A stretch of 64,000 bases of DNA from assembly GCA_017347445.1 (NCBI GenBank), contig AP021856.1, positions 2,922,613-2,986,612 of the forward strand, read 5' to 3'. The DNA comes from Candidatus Brocadia pituitae (GTDB lineage: Bacteria; Planctomycetota; Brocadiia; Brocadiales; Brocadiaceae). The notes below the pieces were generated by a model that saw only the letters and a list, made by a program, of their open reading frames with translations, was not told where the DNA came from and ran no database searches. Below, one piece after another: positions 42,494 to 51,320 of this stretch. Positions within the stretch are counted from its first letter, which is position 1; each line of letters starts with the position of its first letter. The translations under genes were made by a program, and so were the position numbers.

Positions 42494-44080
42494 CTAGCAT
42501 TCGTGCCTTTCATGCTTCAATTGTGGCGGCAAAAGATAGTGGAAAGCGCCTACATTTCTTTGCCTTTTAAAAATGGCTGAGTTTGCCTCTCCTTTGAAAC
42601 GTCGTACATTTATAATGTTTCCCACTACTGAAACAACTTTCCAAGTTCTTCGTGCAAGCATAAATGTTTCGTCAAATAAACCTGCAATAGTTCCGATTTC
42701 ACTACCTGAATCAGTATCAATTACTTTATAAGTTTTAGAATCAGGAATATTAGAATGAATACGGCCTTTTTCACCCATATCCATTAGCCTTGTGGATGCA
42801 CACCAGTAGCCCATGCGATATTCGATCCAACTTTTATCGCGTAAGTGTCCCAAAATGAGCTTTACTTCATTTGGCGAACACAAAGGCAAGAGTAGTTCAA
42901 TAAGTTCTGTTTCTCGTATTCCATTTCTATATTGATAAAGAAGGGAAAAGATTTGTTGGACAGCAACGGATAAATCAGGTTCGTATAATTCAGGTGGAAG
43001 CGCGCTAGTTTTGGCTGTATTGAACATAGTTTCCATAAGGGATTTTTCTTCATCACATGAAACAATCCCAACTGCCTGAATGATTTCTGCTCGACGATTA
43101 CCACGCCCAATACGCTGAAGTAGTGCAGAAATACTCCACGGTGGTTCTGCAAGCACAACAAGGTCAATATCGCCTATATCTATACCAATTTCAAGTGTAG
43201 ATGTCGCAACACATACAGCAACATCCGTTTCTTTCATTATCTTTTCTGCTTCTTCACGTACTTGACGATTAAGGCTTCCATGATGAGCTACGACAGGATA
43301 AGGATGCCACAATTTAGCTAGTTCGGCAGCAATAGTTTCAACAGATTCGCGCTTGTTACAAAAATATAACAGTTTTTTCCATTTTTGTGCCCGTACTAAA
43401 TGAAATACGTCTTTGTGAGATTCAAGCAGACAGCAATTAATCTCTCTTTGTCCTTTAACATTAATCAATTCATAATTTTCAGAATATCTTTGGGCAACTT
43501 GATAGGGTTCCGATAACGTAGCCGACAATAAATGGACTGAGAATGACGCATCGGCCACAACTTTTTTTAGCCGATGCAACAACAGCCTCAATTGATCGCC
43601 ACGGTAAGTGTTGTCCAACAAATGAATCTCATCCAGGATTACAGCATGGAGTGTGGCAAATATCTTTGGGCGACGGCAAATGAGGGAGTCTAAGGATTCC
43701 GGGGTTGTAATGAGGCAGTTAGGTAAATTACCTGATAAATATGGTTTATCTCCATGTTTAAGAACGGTTGTGATGCCCATATCTCGTAAAGGCCCCTCAA
43801 TGCGCGCGAGTGTATCATTTGCAAGTGCACGAGTTGGAACAACATATAAAACCGCAAGACCACTCCATCTTTCTGAGACAAATCTCTCAGCAATAGGAGC
43901 AACCACTGCTTCAGTTTTACCTGATGCGGTTTGCGATGCAACAATAACATTAACTCCGCCAAGAATTTTTGGAATGGTTTCTACTTGAACCGGTGTTAAT
44001 TTACCAAATCTTGAAAAGAACGGTATCCATGCATACTTCAAACGTTGGCGGATTTTTATAATGTGATCGACATTAGACAT
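42494..44080 (-). CDS. DEAD/DEAH helicase, Lhr/BrxHI-like
   Basis: Superfamily 2 helicase of 528 residues. Motif I ASQTASGKTEA (49-56), Ia VPTRALANDTL, TPESLDSL, motif II DEIH (150-153), motif III SAT (186-188) and motif VI QRIGRGNR (about 325) are all present. YFCNKRESVETIAAELA and THVHHG-like AHHGSLNRQVREEAE define the second RecA domain. The C-terminal 180 residues contain a winged-helix-like and Lhr-type beta domain (RTWKVVSVVGNIINVRRFKGE). This is shorter than full Lhr and matches the size of the BrxHI-type helicases of BREX type 2. It is the fourth gene of a tight operon (8-base gap after the second ATPase). Its role in defence is inferred from its neighbours. Confidence 0.88.
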   Translation of the reverse strand: MSNVDHIIKIRQRLKYAWIPFFSRFGKLTPVQVETIPKILGGVNVIVASQTASGKTEAVVAPIAERFVSERWSGLAVLYVVPTRALANDTLARIEGPLRDMGITTVLKHGDKPYLSGNLPNCLITTPESLDSLICRRPKIFATLHAVILDEIHLLDNTYRGDQLRLLLHRLKKVVADASFSVHLLSATLSEPYQVAQRYSENYELINVKGQREINCCLLESHKDVFHLVRAQKWKKLLYFCNKRESVETIAAELAKLWHPYPVVAHHGSLNRQVREEAEKIMKETDVAVCVATSTLEIGIDIGDIDLVVLAEPPWSISALLQRIGRGNRRAEIIQAVGIVSCDEEKSLMETMFNTAKTSALPPELYEPDLSVAVQQIFSLLYQYRNGIRETELIELLLPLCSPNEVKLILGHLRDKSWIEYRMGYWCASTRLMDMGEKGRIHSNIPDSKTYKVIDTDSGSEIGTIAGLFDETFMLARRTWKVVSVVGNIINVRRFKGEANSAIFKRQRNVGAFHYLLPPQLKHERHEC

Positions 44081-44088
44081 GCTATGCC

Positions 44089-45390
44089 TTATCCATCCCT
44101 CTGATTCAGGCGAATTAAATCTAATACTTCAACAGCACTCTTAACAAAAGACCGCGTATATTTACTGTGTTTCATTACATCTTGAAAATGTTTTTCAATT
44201 GTTAAAATACCTTTTAGATTCCCATAGGCATTCTCATAAAGTAGACAGATATTCTCAAACGCTTTTCTGAAAGCAGTATCATTCAGAGATTCCAAATAAA
44301 TCCTTCGATTGGAACGCAATTCGTCAATTTGATCAAGAGTATTTATTGGTGTAAAGGCACAAAGAAGTTTTAGTCCACTTGGGTATTTATAAATAAATGG
44401 TATTTTACTACCTTCACCACGAAGGCAACAGTCTATACCTCTTTGACAATATACTATACGTGAGTTATCAAAAAGTATTTCGTCATTTTGTGTTGTAAGA
44501 ATCAATGCTTTTAGAAAATTGCGAGCGCGCGCTGATTGAGGAGACGAAAAAAGTATATCTATAGTTTCTGCTTCATCAAATATCAACAGAAGCCCTTTAA
44601 GTCCTAGGACTTCCTTTGCTGCCCATCCCAAAGCGCTAATTAAATAACAATAAATATTTACGGTATTTGAATAGTCGTATAGACCTGGTAAATTGATGTA
44701 GTCGAGGTTATTAAGGGTATAAGGTCGTATAATTGATTCTAACGCCTCAATCCAATTCCATAAGGTTTCATCGGTATCTTTGTCAATAAGATATTTGAAA
44801 TACAGGTGATCCTTAAAAAATCCTCTTATGAATACTTCTTTAAGAAAGGCACGAAATTCTTTGTTTTGCTTGCTTTCATTTGAATAATAACGAAATGTTT
44901 GAATAAGATGGCTGTAGACCCGCTTTGGTTTGTGAAATGGTACTTCATTTGGATCCATCGAGACGTTGGCAACAGCAAATCTTTCTTGTAAGGCACGCCA
45001 GTAGATATGGTGCTGAAGGTGCGTTTTACCAGTTCCGTATTCACCAATAAGAAGTAATACATTTTCTTCACTATTGAGCCAGTCCATTAATTCTTTTGTT
45101 TCATCTTGCCGTCCAAAGGTAAAATCCTCAACACAATCATAGGGAACTATTCCAAGTCGAAATGCCTCAATCATACGCCTTGACTTAAAAGCTTCACTAA
45201 TGGGTGGTGTTGGTAAAGAGGTAGCTAAAGAAGCAATTTGAGGTTTCGGTGAAGTTTGCTCTAGTTCATCGAACCGTATCCATCGTGTTAGACCATCCTG
45301 GAACTGCACAAGCAGTTCAAAATCCTTATAACGCGATTGTTTTACCACGCCATGTCCATACTTGAAGTGGTTGACAATCCTTTCAGACAT
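44089..45390 (-). CDS. BrxD/DUF2791-like ATPase 2 with N-terminal Tudor-like domain
   Basis: AAA-type P-loop ATPase of 433 residues. Walker A is GEYGTGKTH (116-123) and Walker B is LLLIFDEAETI. The text after the P-loop (FAVANVSMDPNEVPFHKPKRVY) and the C-terminal FEN-ICLLYENAYG region fit the DUF2791/BrxD family found in BREX and Pgl-like loci. Residues 1-45 add an SH3/Tudor-like segment (FKYGHGVVKQSRY, LVQFQDGLTRWIRFDEL) like those at the end of UvrD-type or CarD proteins. This may bind RNA polymerase, nucleic acid or a partner. It lies 5 bases from the other ATPase gene. No methylase or PglZ gene is near. Confidence 0.82.
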   Translation of the reverse strand: MSERIVNHFKYGHGVVKQSRYKDFELLVQFQDGLTRWIRFDELEQTSPKPQIASLATSLPTPPISEAFKSRRMIEAFRLGIVPYDCVEDFTFGRQDETKELMDWLNSEENVLLLIGEYGTGKTHLQHHIYWRALQERFAVANVSMDPNEVPFHKPKRVYSHLIQTFRYYSNESKQNKEFRAFLKEVFIRGFFKDHLYFKYLIDKDTDETLWNWIEALESIIRPYTLNNLDYINLPGLYDYSNTVNIYCYLISALGWAAKEVLGLKGLLLIFDEAETIDILFSSPQSARARNFLKALILTTQNDEILFDNSRIVYCQRGIDCCLRGEGSKIPFIYKYPSGLKLLCAFTPINTLDQIDELRSNRRIYLESLNDTAFRKAFENICLLYENAYGNLKGILTIEKHFQDVMKHSKYTRSFVKSAVEVLDLIRLNQRDG

Positions 45391-45395
45391 GGGAA

Positions 45396-46622
45396 TTACC
45401 TCAAATCATTATCCGTTGGAGGGGTATCTTTCTGGCGTAGAAAATGGAATCCACGAATAAGTGTTTGTACAAAGAGACGCTTATACCCAATGTCACTAAA
45501 TCGTTGGTTGTGTGAGGACTCGGCAACTGTCTTAATTGTTTGTTTAACAGCCGATTCTTTGAATTTGTGGTTATATGCAATTTCATAAACTTTTGCTAGT
45601 TTATTACCAATCTCGCACAAAAACGGAATAGGATCCGAAACAACTTTCTCAAGTTCAATTTTTACCCCTGTAGGGTTTAGGCCTTCAAATGTTGTAGTAA
45701 CACGTTGCTTGAGTGCCTCATAAATTTGTGCCCGTCCTTCTAAAAAATTCTCGTTCGGAACGGCATAAAAGATCATAACTCCTTTAAAGGTTGTATGTCC
45801 ACATTCATCAATAATCTCACGTAAATTGTTCAGATGTTGTTCACGATTCTTAGTGGTTAAACTCGGTACTTTCTCTGCTTCATCAAGGAGAACAACTAAG
45901 CCTGAGTAACCAATTTGTCTAATCCATTGACTCAGAGAGCGTATCATCGTAAAGGCGGTTGTTTTATCAATACGTTGAAGGATACCATAACTTGCGTGAA
46001 TACGTCTATCGTAGTTTTCACCATTCAACCATTGGCAGATATTGTCAAAATCCTCATCCCTTTTATTGATTAGGGCACGAAATGCGGCCTTGACTGCTTT
46101 TGCAAAGCTAATACTTTCGATTCCGTCAACATGCTCAACAATATTCAATAATTCTTCACGTAAGGATTCTCCGGATAGCCCTTTATTTTGAATCTCTTGA
46201 TAGCTTTGGCTATACCAACGTCTTAAAAAACTAACAATACCTCGCTCATATCCAGAAAGAAGTTCTTCTGGTAATAGAGGAGGAACAATGCTTTGTACAA
46301 TTGCTCTATATACCAATTCCAACTTATGAAATGGGCTTTCGCCTGGACTCAAGCTAACGTATGACACTACAAAGTTAGATTTCCAGGCAAGATCACGTAC
46401 ACAGTAAAGAAAATGAGTCTTACCACCACCATATGTTCCTACAATCATCTTGAAGGTAGAACCACCCTGCTTAATGAAAGAAGATAGATACTCATCTTTA
46501 ATAATGGACAAGTAAGGATCCAAACCTGCTGTAAAGAATTGAAAACCATACTCTGGCGGTATGCCATTAGATCCAATCCTATCAATAATATTACGAGCAA
46601 TATTTGGACTGAGTTCATTCAT
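45396..46622 (-). CDS. BrxD/DUF2791-like ATPase 1
   Basis: P-loop ATPase of 408 residues. IIDRIGSNGIPPEYGFQFFTAG at the N-terminus, Walker A GTYGGGKTHF (62-70), FVVSYVSLSPGESPFHKLELVYRAIV after it, and Walker B SGLVVLLDEAEKV (about 243) are the hallmarks of the DUF2791/BrxC-D group. A segment similar to the paralogue follows (FYAVPNENFLEGRAQIYEALKQRV). The two ATPases are paralogues and could form a hetero-oligomeric ring. The ATG overlaps the stop of the 276-aa gene by 4 bases, giving tight coupling. Confidence 0.85.
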   Translation of the reverse strand: MNELSPNIARNIIDRIGSNGIPPEYGFQFFTAGLDPYLSIIKDEYLSSFIKQGGSTFKMIVGTYGGGKTHFLYCVRDLAWKSNFVVSYVSLSPGESPFHKLELVYRAIVQSIVPPLLPEELLSGYERGIVSFLRRWYSQSYQEIQNKGLSGESLREELLNIVEHVDGIESISFAKAVKAAFRALINKRDEDFDNICQWLNGENYDRRIHASYGILQRIDKTTAFTMIRSLSQWIRQIGYSGLVVLLDEAEKVPSLTTKNREQHLNNLREIIDECGHTTFKGVMIFYAVPNENFLEGRAQIYEALKQRVTTTFEGLNPTGVKIELEKVVSDPIPFLCEIGNKLAKVYEIAYNHKFKESAVKQTIKTVAESSHNQRFSDIGYKRLFVQTLIRGFHFLRQKDTPPTDNDLR

Positions 46623-47449
46623 GTTGAGTTCTCCTTGAATTGCAAATGAGAATATGCTGTACCTTTTCCACTTTCGTCATCGGGAATCCAGAGAAAATCC
46701 TGTCTTCGTCTTGTATTAGCGCGTGTTGCAACAGTGAGGTGAAGATTTTTGTTTAGTGACTGACGAGCTAGAAAAAGATCGTAACTGAAATCAGCACGAC
46801 TGTAACCTTTATAATTATCTTGTCTTGGGTCACTCCAAAATTGTTGGCTTTGAAGCAAAAAGGCAACTTCGGCTAATACATCAGTGATAGGTAATGGTTC
46901 GCCGTGTTTGGTATCATCTGCGCGAAAATAAGCATCTCGTAATTTTTTTAGAAATGCCTCATTGTCTAAATGCGACCCTACTTGCTGTCTGAACTTTTCT
47001 ACGTTGCTTGCTATTTCATGGGATAAGAGGCGACATTGAGCCAGTCGTTCCTGTTTTGGACCATACCACAATGTTACCAGTCCTTTGTCAAAGAAAAGTT
47101 CAATTGTAAATAGACCTGCCTTTAGTTCAGGATATTGTCCTGCAACTAAAAGTCCTATTTTTTTAAATTCCTGCTCAAGTTCTATTCCAAAACGATTTTT
47201 GATCTGTTCTTCTGAATTCGTTAATTCTTGTTTGTATGAATTAATCCAACTAAGAACGCCTTCATTTAAATTTTTGTATTGGTAAAACTGCTTTATAGCC
47301 TCATCGAGTTTAATCAATCTTTTTTTTAGCTTTGGTAAATTCTGTTCCCGCTGTTGATCTAATCGAGATATCTCTGTTAACAATTTTAAAGTTAAGGCAT
47401 CTTTCTTTTTATATAGCTTGCATTCTTCGAGTAAATGAGTTAAGTCCAT
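46619..47449 (-). CDS. Unrecognised 276-aa protein, first gene of the ATPase-helicase operon
   Basis: No family recognised. Residues about 1-95 are strongly charged and heptad-like (LLTEISRLDQQREQNLPKLKKRLIKLDEAIKQFY), suggesting a coiled coil. Residues 100-276 look globular, with IGLLVAGQYPELKAGLFTIEL, TLWYGPKQERLA, and near the end GYSRADFSYDLFLARQSLNK followed by VATRANTRRRQDFLWIPDD. No nuclease, methylase or membrane motif is seen. Its start ATG at 47449 is preceded by ACGAGGTG. Translational coupling to the first ATPase suggests it is an adaptor or sensor subunit. The Ter/BREX-associated TerB-type proteins are a possible distant relation; I cannot confirm it. Confidence 0.8.
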   Translation of the reverse strand: MDLTHLLEECKLYKKKDALTLKLLTEISRLDQQREQNLPKLKKRLIKLDEAIKQFYQYKNLNEGVLSWINSYKQELTNSEEQIKNRFGIELEQEFKKIGLLVAGQYPELKAGLFTIELFFDKGLVTLWYGPKQERLAQCRLLSHEIASNVEKFRQQVGSHLDNEAFLKKLRDAYFRADDTKHGEPLPITDVLAEVAFLLQSQQFWSDPRQDNYKGYSRADFSYDLFLARQSLNKNLHLTVATRANTRRRQDFLWIPDDESGKGTAYSHLQFKENST

Positions 47450-47632
47450 GCTTACACCTCGTTAAATTTCTAGTATATCTGTTTAGGGTAAGAGTCAAAT
47501 TTTTTTGCCAGGTTTATAGTCTTTAAATCCATCTTTTTTTGCATTATTACTCATTTCCTTTATCACAGAAATTTTCATAGTTGCTTTTAATAAGCCTGTT
47601 TAAGAAACAACCCTGGGGCATTTCTATCTTTT
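47450..47632. other. Promoter region of the ATPase-helicase operon
   Basis: No gene seen. AT-rich, with no convincing -35/-10 for the minus-strand operon and no inverted repeat that would suggest a defined operator. Confidence 0.35.
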
Positions 47633-47785
47633 TTACAAGAATTCTATCTTATTTTTCACTTCCTCTGATGATAAAATTTCGGTATAAAGGGACAACCTTT
47701 TGATACATTCACCAACGCCAACATTTTCATCAGTGTATATTTCTAGTTTTACAATTGCTTTGCTTTTACAGAAATAAAAATTAAT
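47633..47785 (-). pseudogene. Remnant resembling DUF5615 PIN-like protein start
   Basis: The short frame contains LEIYTDENV followed by GVGECIKRLSLYTE, then a stop. LEIYTDENV is characteristic of the first strand of DUF5615/Mut7-C-type PIN-like toxins. It shares an identical 27-base run (CAACATTTTCATCAGTGTAT onward, 47719-47745) with 48906-48932. Confidence 0.4.
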
Positions 47786-47920
47786 TCGTCTCAATTCCCT
47801 TTTATCTTATCTCATATATGAGCGGTATCCATGTGTCTTTTTCATAAGACTCCGAAGAAATCGGCATGCCAGGTAACGTTTTATCATGGAATTTATATCT
47901 GAAACCGTATTTTAAATATT

Positions 47921-48433
47921 TCATTCTGTTCTTTTAACTTCAAATCTTTCATTAACAAGTTCAAGCGCTTTCGTTATCCAGTGTATATCAAATCTCAACC
48001 CTGATTCGATTAACAACTTAATGAGAGGACTTGCTTCTGCAATCAGCCTATTCTTTTTAGCAAATAGAATAATTCCCACAGTTCTCATCACTGATACATT
48101 AAAAGTATGTGCGCATTTCCTTGCCTGTAAATCGTCCAAAATAACTTCACAACCAGAATGCTCTATAGCAAAGGTAATAACCTCTGATTCTCCTTTTCCT
48201 AAATCCCATCCTGCAACACCCGAAGGTATCTGAAGTGAGTCTTTTAAGGTTATAACATTTTTAGAGGAAAGAAAAAGGTCCCACCTTAATTGTTCTTCTT
48301 TATAAAAAAACAATTCATCTATTACACCCTTTGGTATTACAAGTTCCGAACATAAACCTGTAAGAATATTCAGGTATCCGATCTTACTCAATAAGATTAA
48401 TGGTGATGTATTAGCAACCCATCGTCTATGCAC
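47921..48433 (-). CDS. PIN-like DUF3368 protein, toxin of a UPF0175 pair
   Basis: PIN-fold putative RNase toxin of 170 residues. VANTSPLILLSKIGYLNIL gives the first acidic-site strand (the usual D is N here). VIPKGVIDELF supplies a conserved acidic residue, GKGESEVITFAIEHS the central motif, and CEVILDDLQARKCAHTFNVSVMRTVGIIL the second acidic DD pair and the family C-terminal helix. The first aspartate replacement by asparagine might lower activity. It overlaps the antitoxin gene by 8 bases, in antitoxin-toxin order. It is next to the ATPase-helicase operon, as expected in a defence-rich area. Confidence 0.85.
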   Translation of the reverse strand: MHRRWVANTSPLILLSKIGYLNILTGLCSELVIPKGVIDELFFYKEEQLRWDLFLSSKNVITLKDSLQIPSGVAGWDLGKGESEVITFAIEHSGCEVILDDLQARKCAHTFNVSVMRTVGIILFAKKNRLIAEASPLIKLLIESGLRFDIHWITKALELVNERFEVKRTE

Positions 48434-48680
48434 GGGATATTTCTTCTTTCATTTCTTCAACGGTGTACTGAAACGGCGAAACACCAAATTTACCCAGTGA
48501 AAATATAAATTCAGCCCGTGTGAGCCCTGCTATTTCCGCCGCCTTTTCCTGGGATATTATTCCCATTTCATACCATTTAACTGCTGCTGCGAGTCTTAAT
48601 TCCTTAGCAAATTCAGAAGGCTCCTTTCGGAGCGCTGAAAATGCCCCTTCTGGTATATCAAGTTTTAACACTATTGACAT
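48426..48680 (-). CDS. UPF0175-family antitoxin
   Basis: The 84-residue antitoxin candidate has the usual UPF0175 layout: an N-terminal strand (LKLDIPEGAFSALRKEP), a helical EFAKELRLAAAVKWYEMGIISQEKAAEIAGLTRAEFI segment that resembles a helix-turn-helix, and a short acidic C-terminus (VEEMKEEISRA). GGAGGTAAATAA precedes the ATG. It is translationally coupled to the DUF3368 gene and probably represses the pair. Confidence 0.87.
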   Translation of the reverse strand: MSIVLKLDIPEGAFSALRKEPSEFAKELRLAAAVKWYEMGIISQEKAAEIAGLTRAEFIFSLGKFGVSPFQYTVEEMKEEISRA

Positions 48681-48875
48681 TTATTTACCTCCCTCATTCC
48701 CTCACTGTCATAAAAACTAAAATATCTATTGTAACCTTTTTAAAACTCTATGACCATATTTGTAATCTTATAAAAGTTCTTCCCTTAATTGACAACAAGT
48801 TCCTTTATTTCCATATATGCAGTTGGTTTTTCAACTATGTCAATTAACATATTATAAGAATTCAATCGAATTTTC

Positions 48876-48953
48876 ATCTCTTTAATCCTTCAGCAATGCG
48901 AAGGTCAACATTTTCATCAGTGTATATTTCTAATCTTGCCGACTTTTTTCTCA
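48876..48953 (-). pseudogene. Second DUF5615-like remnant
   Basis: The frame from GTG (48953) reads about 25 residues (RLEIYTDENVDLRIAEGLKR) and stops. LEIYTDENVDLRIAEGL is a near-canonical start of DUF5615 proteins. The rest of the protein is missing. The 48681-49368 gap holds this relic, a hairpin element and another palindrome, but no full gene. Confidence 0.5.
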
Positions 48954-49181
48954 CGAAGAGAAGAATGCATTTTCTTCATACCTTCTCTGTTTCGATTTAA
49001 AAGTGTGTTTATATCTGCAAAATTTTCTTGTATAGATATCCTCTATTTCTTAAAGCCTTTTTACAAGCAAATTTTTCCGTGTTTTTTTATAAAAACCTGT
49101 TTTTTCTTGATCTGTTGTATTGTCATCTCACTCCATTCTGCAAAATTAGACATTTGGCAGTGACTCTAAGCTCCTTATTAT

Positions 49182-49210
49182 TGTAGAGCGACCAGGCTGG
49201 TCGCTCTACA
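49182..49210. repeat. GTAGAGCGACCAGG palindrome
   Basis: TGTAGAGCGACCAGGCTGGT followed by CGCTCTACA is a perfect 29-base hairpin. The flanks (CAGTGACTCTAAGCTC before) match those of the copy at 51011, so this is a partial copy of the 150-bp repeat. Confidence 0.75.
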
Positions 49211-49280
49211 TGGACCAGGGTGTATCCCCTCATTTTAGAGGAAAATTACAAAAGGTGAAATTCCTTAGCATCAACGATAA

Positions 49281-49306
49281 CACGGACAAACGGAGTTTGT
49301 CCGTGC
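49281..49306. repeat. CACGGACAAACGG palindrome
   Basis: CACGGACAAACGG then AGTTTGTCCGTG form a near-perfect hairpin. Its sequence is unrelated to the other stems, but the flank GAAATTCCTTAGCATC recurs at about 38490 (AAATTCCTTAGCATGAA). Confidence 0.55.
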
Positions 49307-49368
49307 CACCCAATTTTTCAAGTACCATGTATTTTTACTTATCCCCCATTGCAAAACCATTTCGCATC

Positions 49369-50886
49369 TCAAAAAAAGCCCATGGGGTTCTTGTCGTATG
49401 ATACGAGCAGGTTCTTCGTGCGGCGGTAATGTTCCAGCATCATCTTGTGTGTCTCACGGCCAATGCCCGACTGTTTATACCCTCCAAATGCCGCATGCGC
49501 CGGATACAGATGATAACAGTTTACCCAGACCCTGCCAGCCTCAATCTGACGCGCCACCTGATAAGCCTGGTGCATGTCACGCGTCCACAAACCCGCGCCC
49601 AGACCATAAAGCACATCGTTTGCCAGCTCCACCGCCTCCCTTTCATCCTTAAATTTTGTAACGGAAACGACCGGTCCAAAAATCTCCTCCTGAAACACCC
49701 GCATCTTATTATTTCCCTCGAAGATGGTTGGCTCAATATAGTAACCGCCGGGATATTCCTTGCTGAGATACGGTTTACCTCCGGTAAGACATCTGGCACC
49801 CTCCTGTTTGCCGATATCAAGGTAATGGTTGATCTTATCGAACTGGTCCCTCGACGCCTGTGCCCCCATCATGATTTCCGTATCCAGGGGATTGCCTGCC
49901 TTTATCCTGCTGACGCGCCGTAATGCCTCATGCAGAAATTCATCGTAAATCGATTCCTGGATCAGCGCACGGGAGGGACACGTACATACCTCTCCCTGGT
50001 TCAACGCAAACATGGCGAAACCTTCCAGGCACTTTTCAGCAAAGGCATCCTTCTCCTTAAAAATGTTTTCCATAAAGATATTCGGTGATTTTCCTCCCAG
50101 TTCGAGGGTAACGGGGATAATATTTTCTGAGGCATACTGCATGATGAGCCGCCCGGTGGTCGTTTCACCCGTAAATGCCACCTTTCCCACCCGGGGAGAC
50201 GATGCCAACGGCTTGCCCGCTTCTATGCCAAAGCCGTTGATAATATTGATCACTCCGGGAGGCAGAAGCTCTCCAACAAGTTCGAGAAGCAGCAAGATGG
50301 TTACCGGGGTCTGCTCCGCGGGCTTGAGTACCACGCAATTACCGGCTGCCAGGGCAGGCGCTAACTTCCATGCCGCCATGAGCAGCGGGAAGTTCCAGGG
50401 GATAATCTGTCCCACTATGCCAATGGGTTCTTTGAGATGGTACGAAACGGTCTGTGCGTTAAGCTCGGACATACCGCTTTCCTCTGCCCTTATCACACCG
50501 GCAAAATAACGGAAGTGATCGATTGCTAGGAGCAGATCGGCCGCCAGGGTCTCACGCACCGGCTTGCCATTCTCCCAGGTCTCCGCTACTGCAAGCCGTT
50601 CCAAGTTTGCCTCCATCCGGTCTGCGATTTTTAGAAGGATATTGCTCCGCTCAGCGGCGGATGTGTGCCCCCATTGCTTCTTTGCCTCGTGCGCCTTATC
50701 CAGGGCAAGTTCAATATCCTCCTTCTTCGACCGTGCGACCTTTGTAAAGGGTTTTCCGTTCACAGGCGAACTATCTTCAAAATACTCTCCATCCCGGGGA
50801 GCGACCCATTTCCCGCCGATATAGTTATCATATGATGACTTGAACGTAACGAGGCTTCCTTGTGTATTCGGTTCCTTGTAGATCAT
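49369..50886 (-). CDS. NAD-dependent aldehyde dehydrogenase
   Basis: Oxidises an aldehyde to a carboxylate in the cytoplasm. [17 protein letters not shown] is the N-terminal family segment. [25 protein letters not shown] is the cofactor site. The general base Glu is in [13 protein letters not shown] and the nucleophile Cys in [14 protein letters not shown] (about residue 303). [23 protein letters not shown] is the C-terminal family signature seen in ExaC/AldB-type enzymes. The 505 residues are normal. A TCTACA-palindrome repeat and relics lie downstream. Probably monocistronic; the substrate is unknown. Confidence 0.94.
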   Translation of the reverse strand: MIYKEPNTQGSLVTFKSSYDNYIGGKWVAPRDGEYFEDSSPVNGKPFTKVARSKKEDIELALDKAHEAKKQWGHTSAAERSNILLKIADRMEANLERLAVAETWENGKPVRETLAADLLLAIDHFRYFAGVIRAEESGMSELNAQTVSYHLKEPIGIVGQIIPWNFPLLMAAWKLAPALAAGNCVVLKPAEQTPVTILLLLELVGELLPPGVINIINGFGIEAGKPLASSPRVGKVAFTGETTTGRLIMQYASENIIPVTLELGGKSPNIFMENIFKEKDAFAEKCLEGFAMFALNQGEVCTCPSRALIQESIYDEFLHEALRRVSRIKAGNPLDTEIMMGAQASRDQFDKINHYLDIGKQEGARCLTGGKPYLSKEYPGGYYIEPTIFEGNNKMRVFQEEIFGPVVSVTKFKDEREAVELANDVLYGLGAGLWTRDMHQAYQVARQIEAGRVWVNCYHLYPAHAAFGGYKQSGIGRETHKMMLEHYRRTKNLLVSYDKNPMGFF

Positions 50887-50959
50887 AGGTACTCCTCTCT
50901 AAAAAGTTTCACTGAAAAATAAAAACAAGAATAACCAGAAAATCCACAAAATTCAATTT

Positions 50960-51112
50960 ACATTTTGCCCTTGAGTTAGACATCCAGCGGCAACTTTAAG
51001 CTCTCATCATTGTAAAGCGACCAGGCTAGCCGCTCTACATGAGAAGCGTTGCAACCGATTTACATACTTCTAAATCCCAAAGGTAGGTCAACCGTCTTCG
51101 GTTGACCCGACC
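50960..51112. repeat. 150-bp dispersed repeat, copy B, with palindrome 51011-51039
   Basis: Inverted partner of 6581-6730: TTGCCCTTGAGTTAGACATC, TCCCAAAGGTAGGTCAACCG and TCTTCGGTTGACC are the shared blocks. The inner hairpin TGTAAAGCGACCAGGCTAGC has one mismatch compared with copy A. Confidence 0.8.
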
Positions 51113-51320
51113 TTCACAATTCGAAGGATAGGCAAGCCGCTAAGCCGGTAAATTCAAGGGATCATGCAAAAAAACCAGCATTACAAACCCTTTTAAAAAT
51201 TTACCACTTAAAAATCAACGCCCCTACGACGAAACCTGTCCAAAAATAACCGTTTTTGAGCGCGAATTGTGAAGATCGGGTGAAGATCTGGTGAAGACCC
51301 ATTTGGGCGGGGGTACAGTT

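Noticed and set aside
43653-43988. Plus-strand ORF opposite the helicase gene
   Set aside because: Shadow frame; the helicase motifs on the minus strand are unambiguous.
47921-48680. UPF0175/DUF3368 pair as a component of the ATPase-helicase system
   Set aside because: Separated by about 470 bases with relics in between; a separate toxin-antitoxin unit is the simpler reading.
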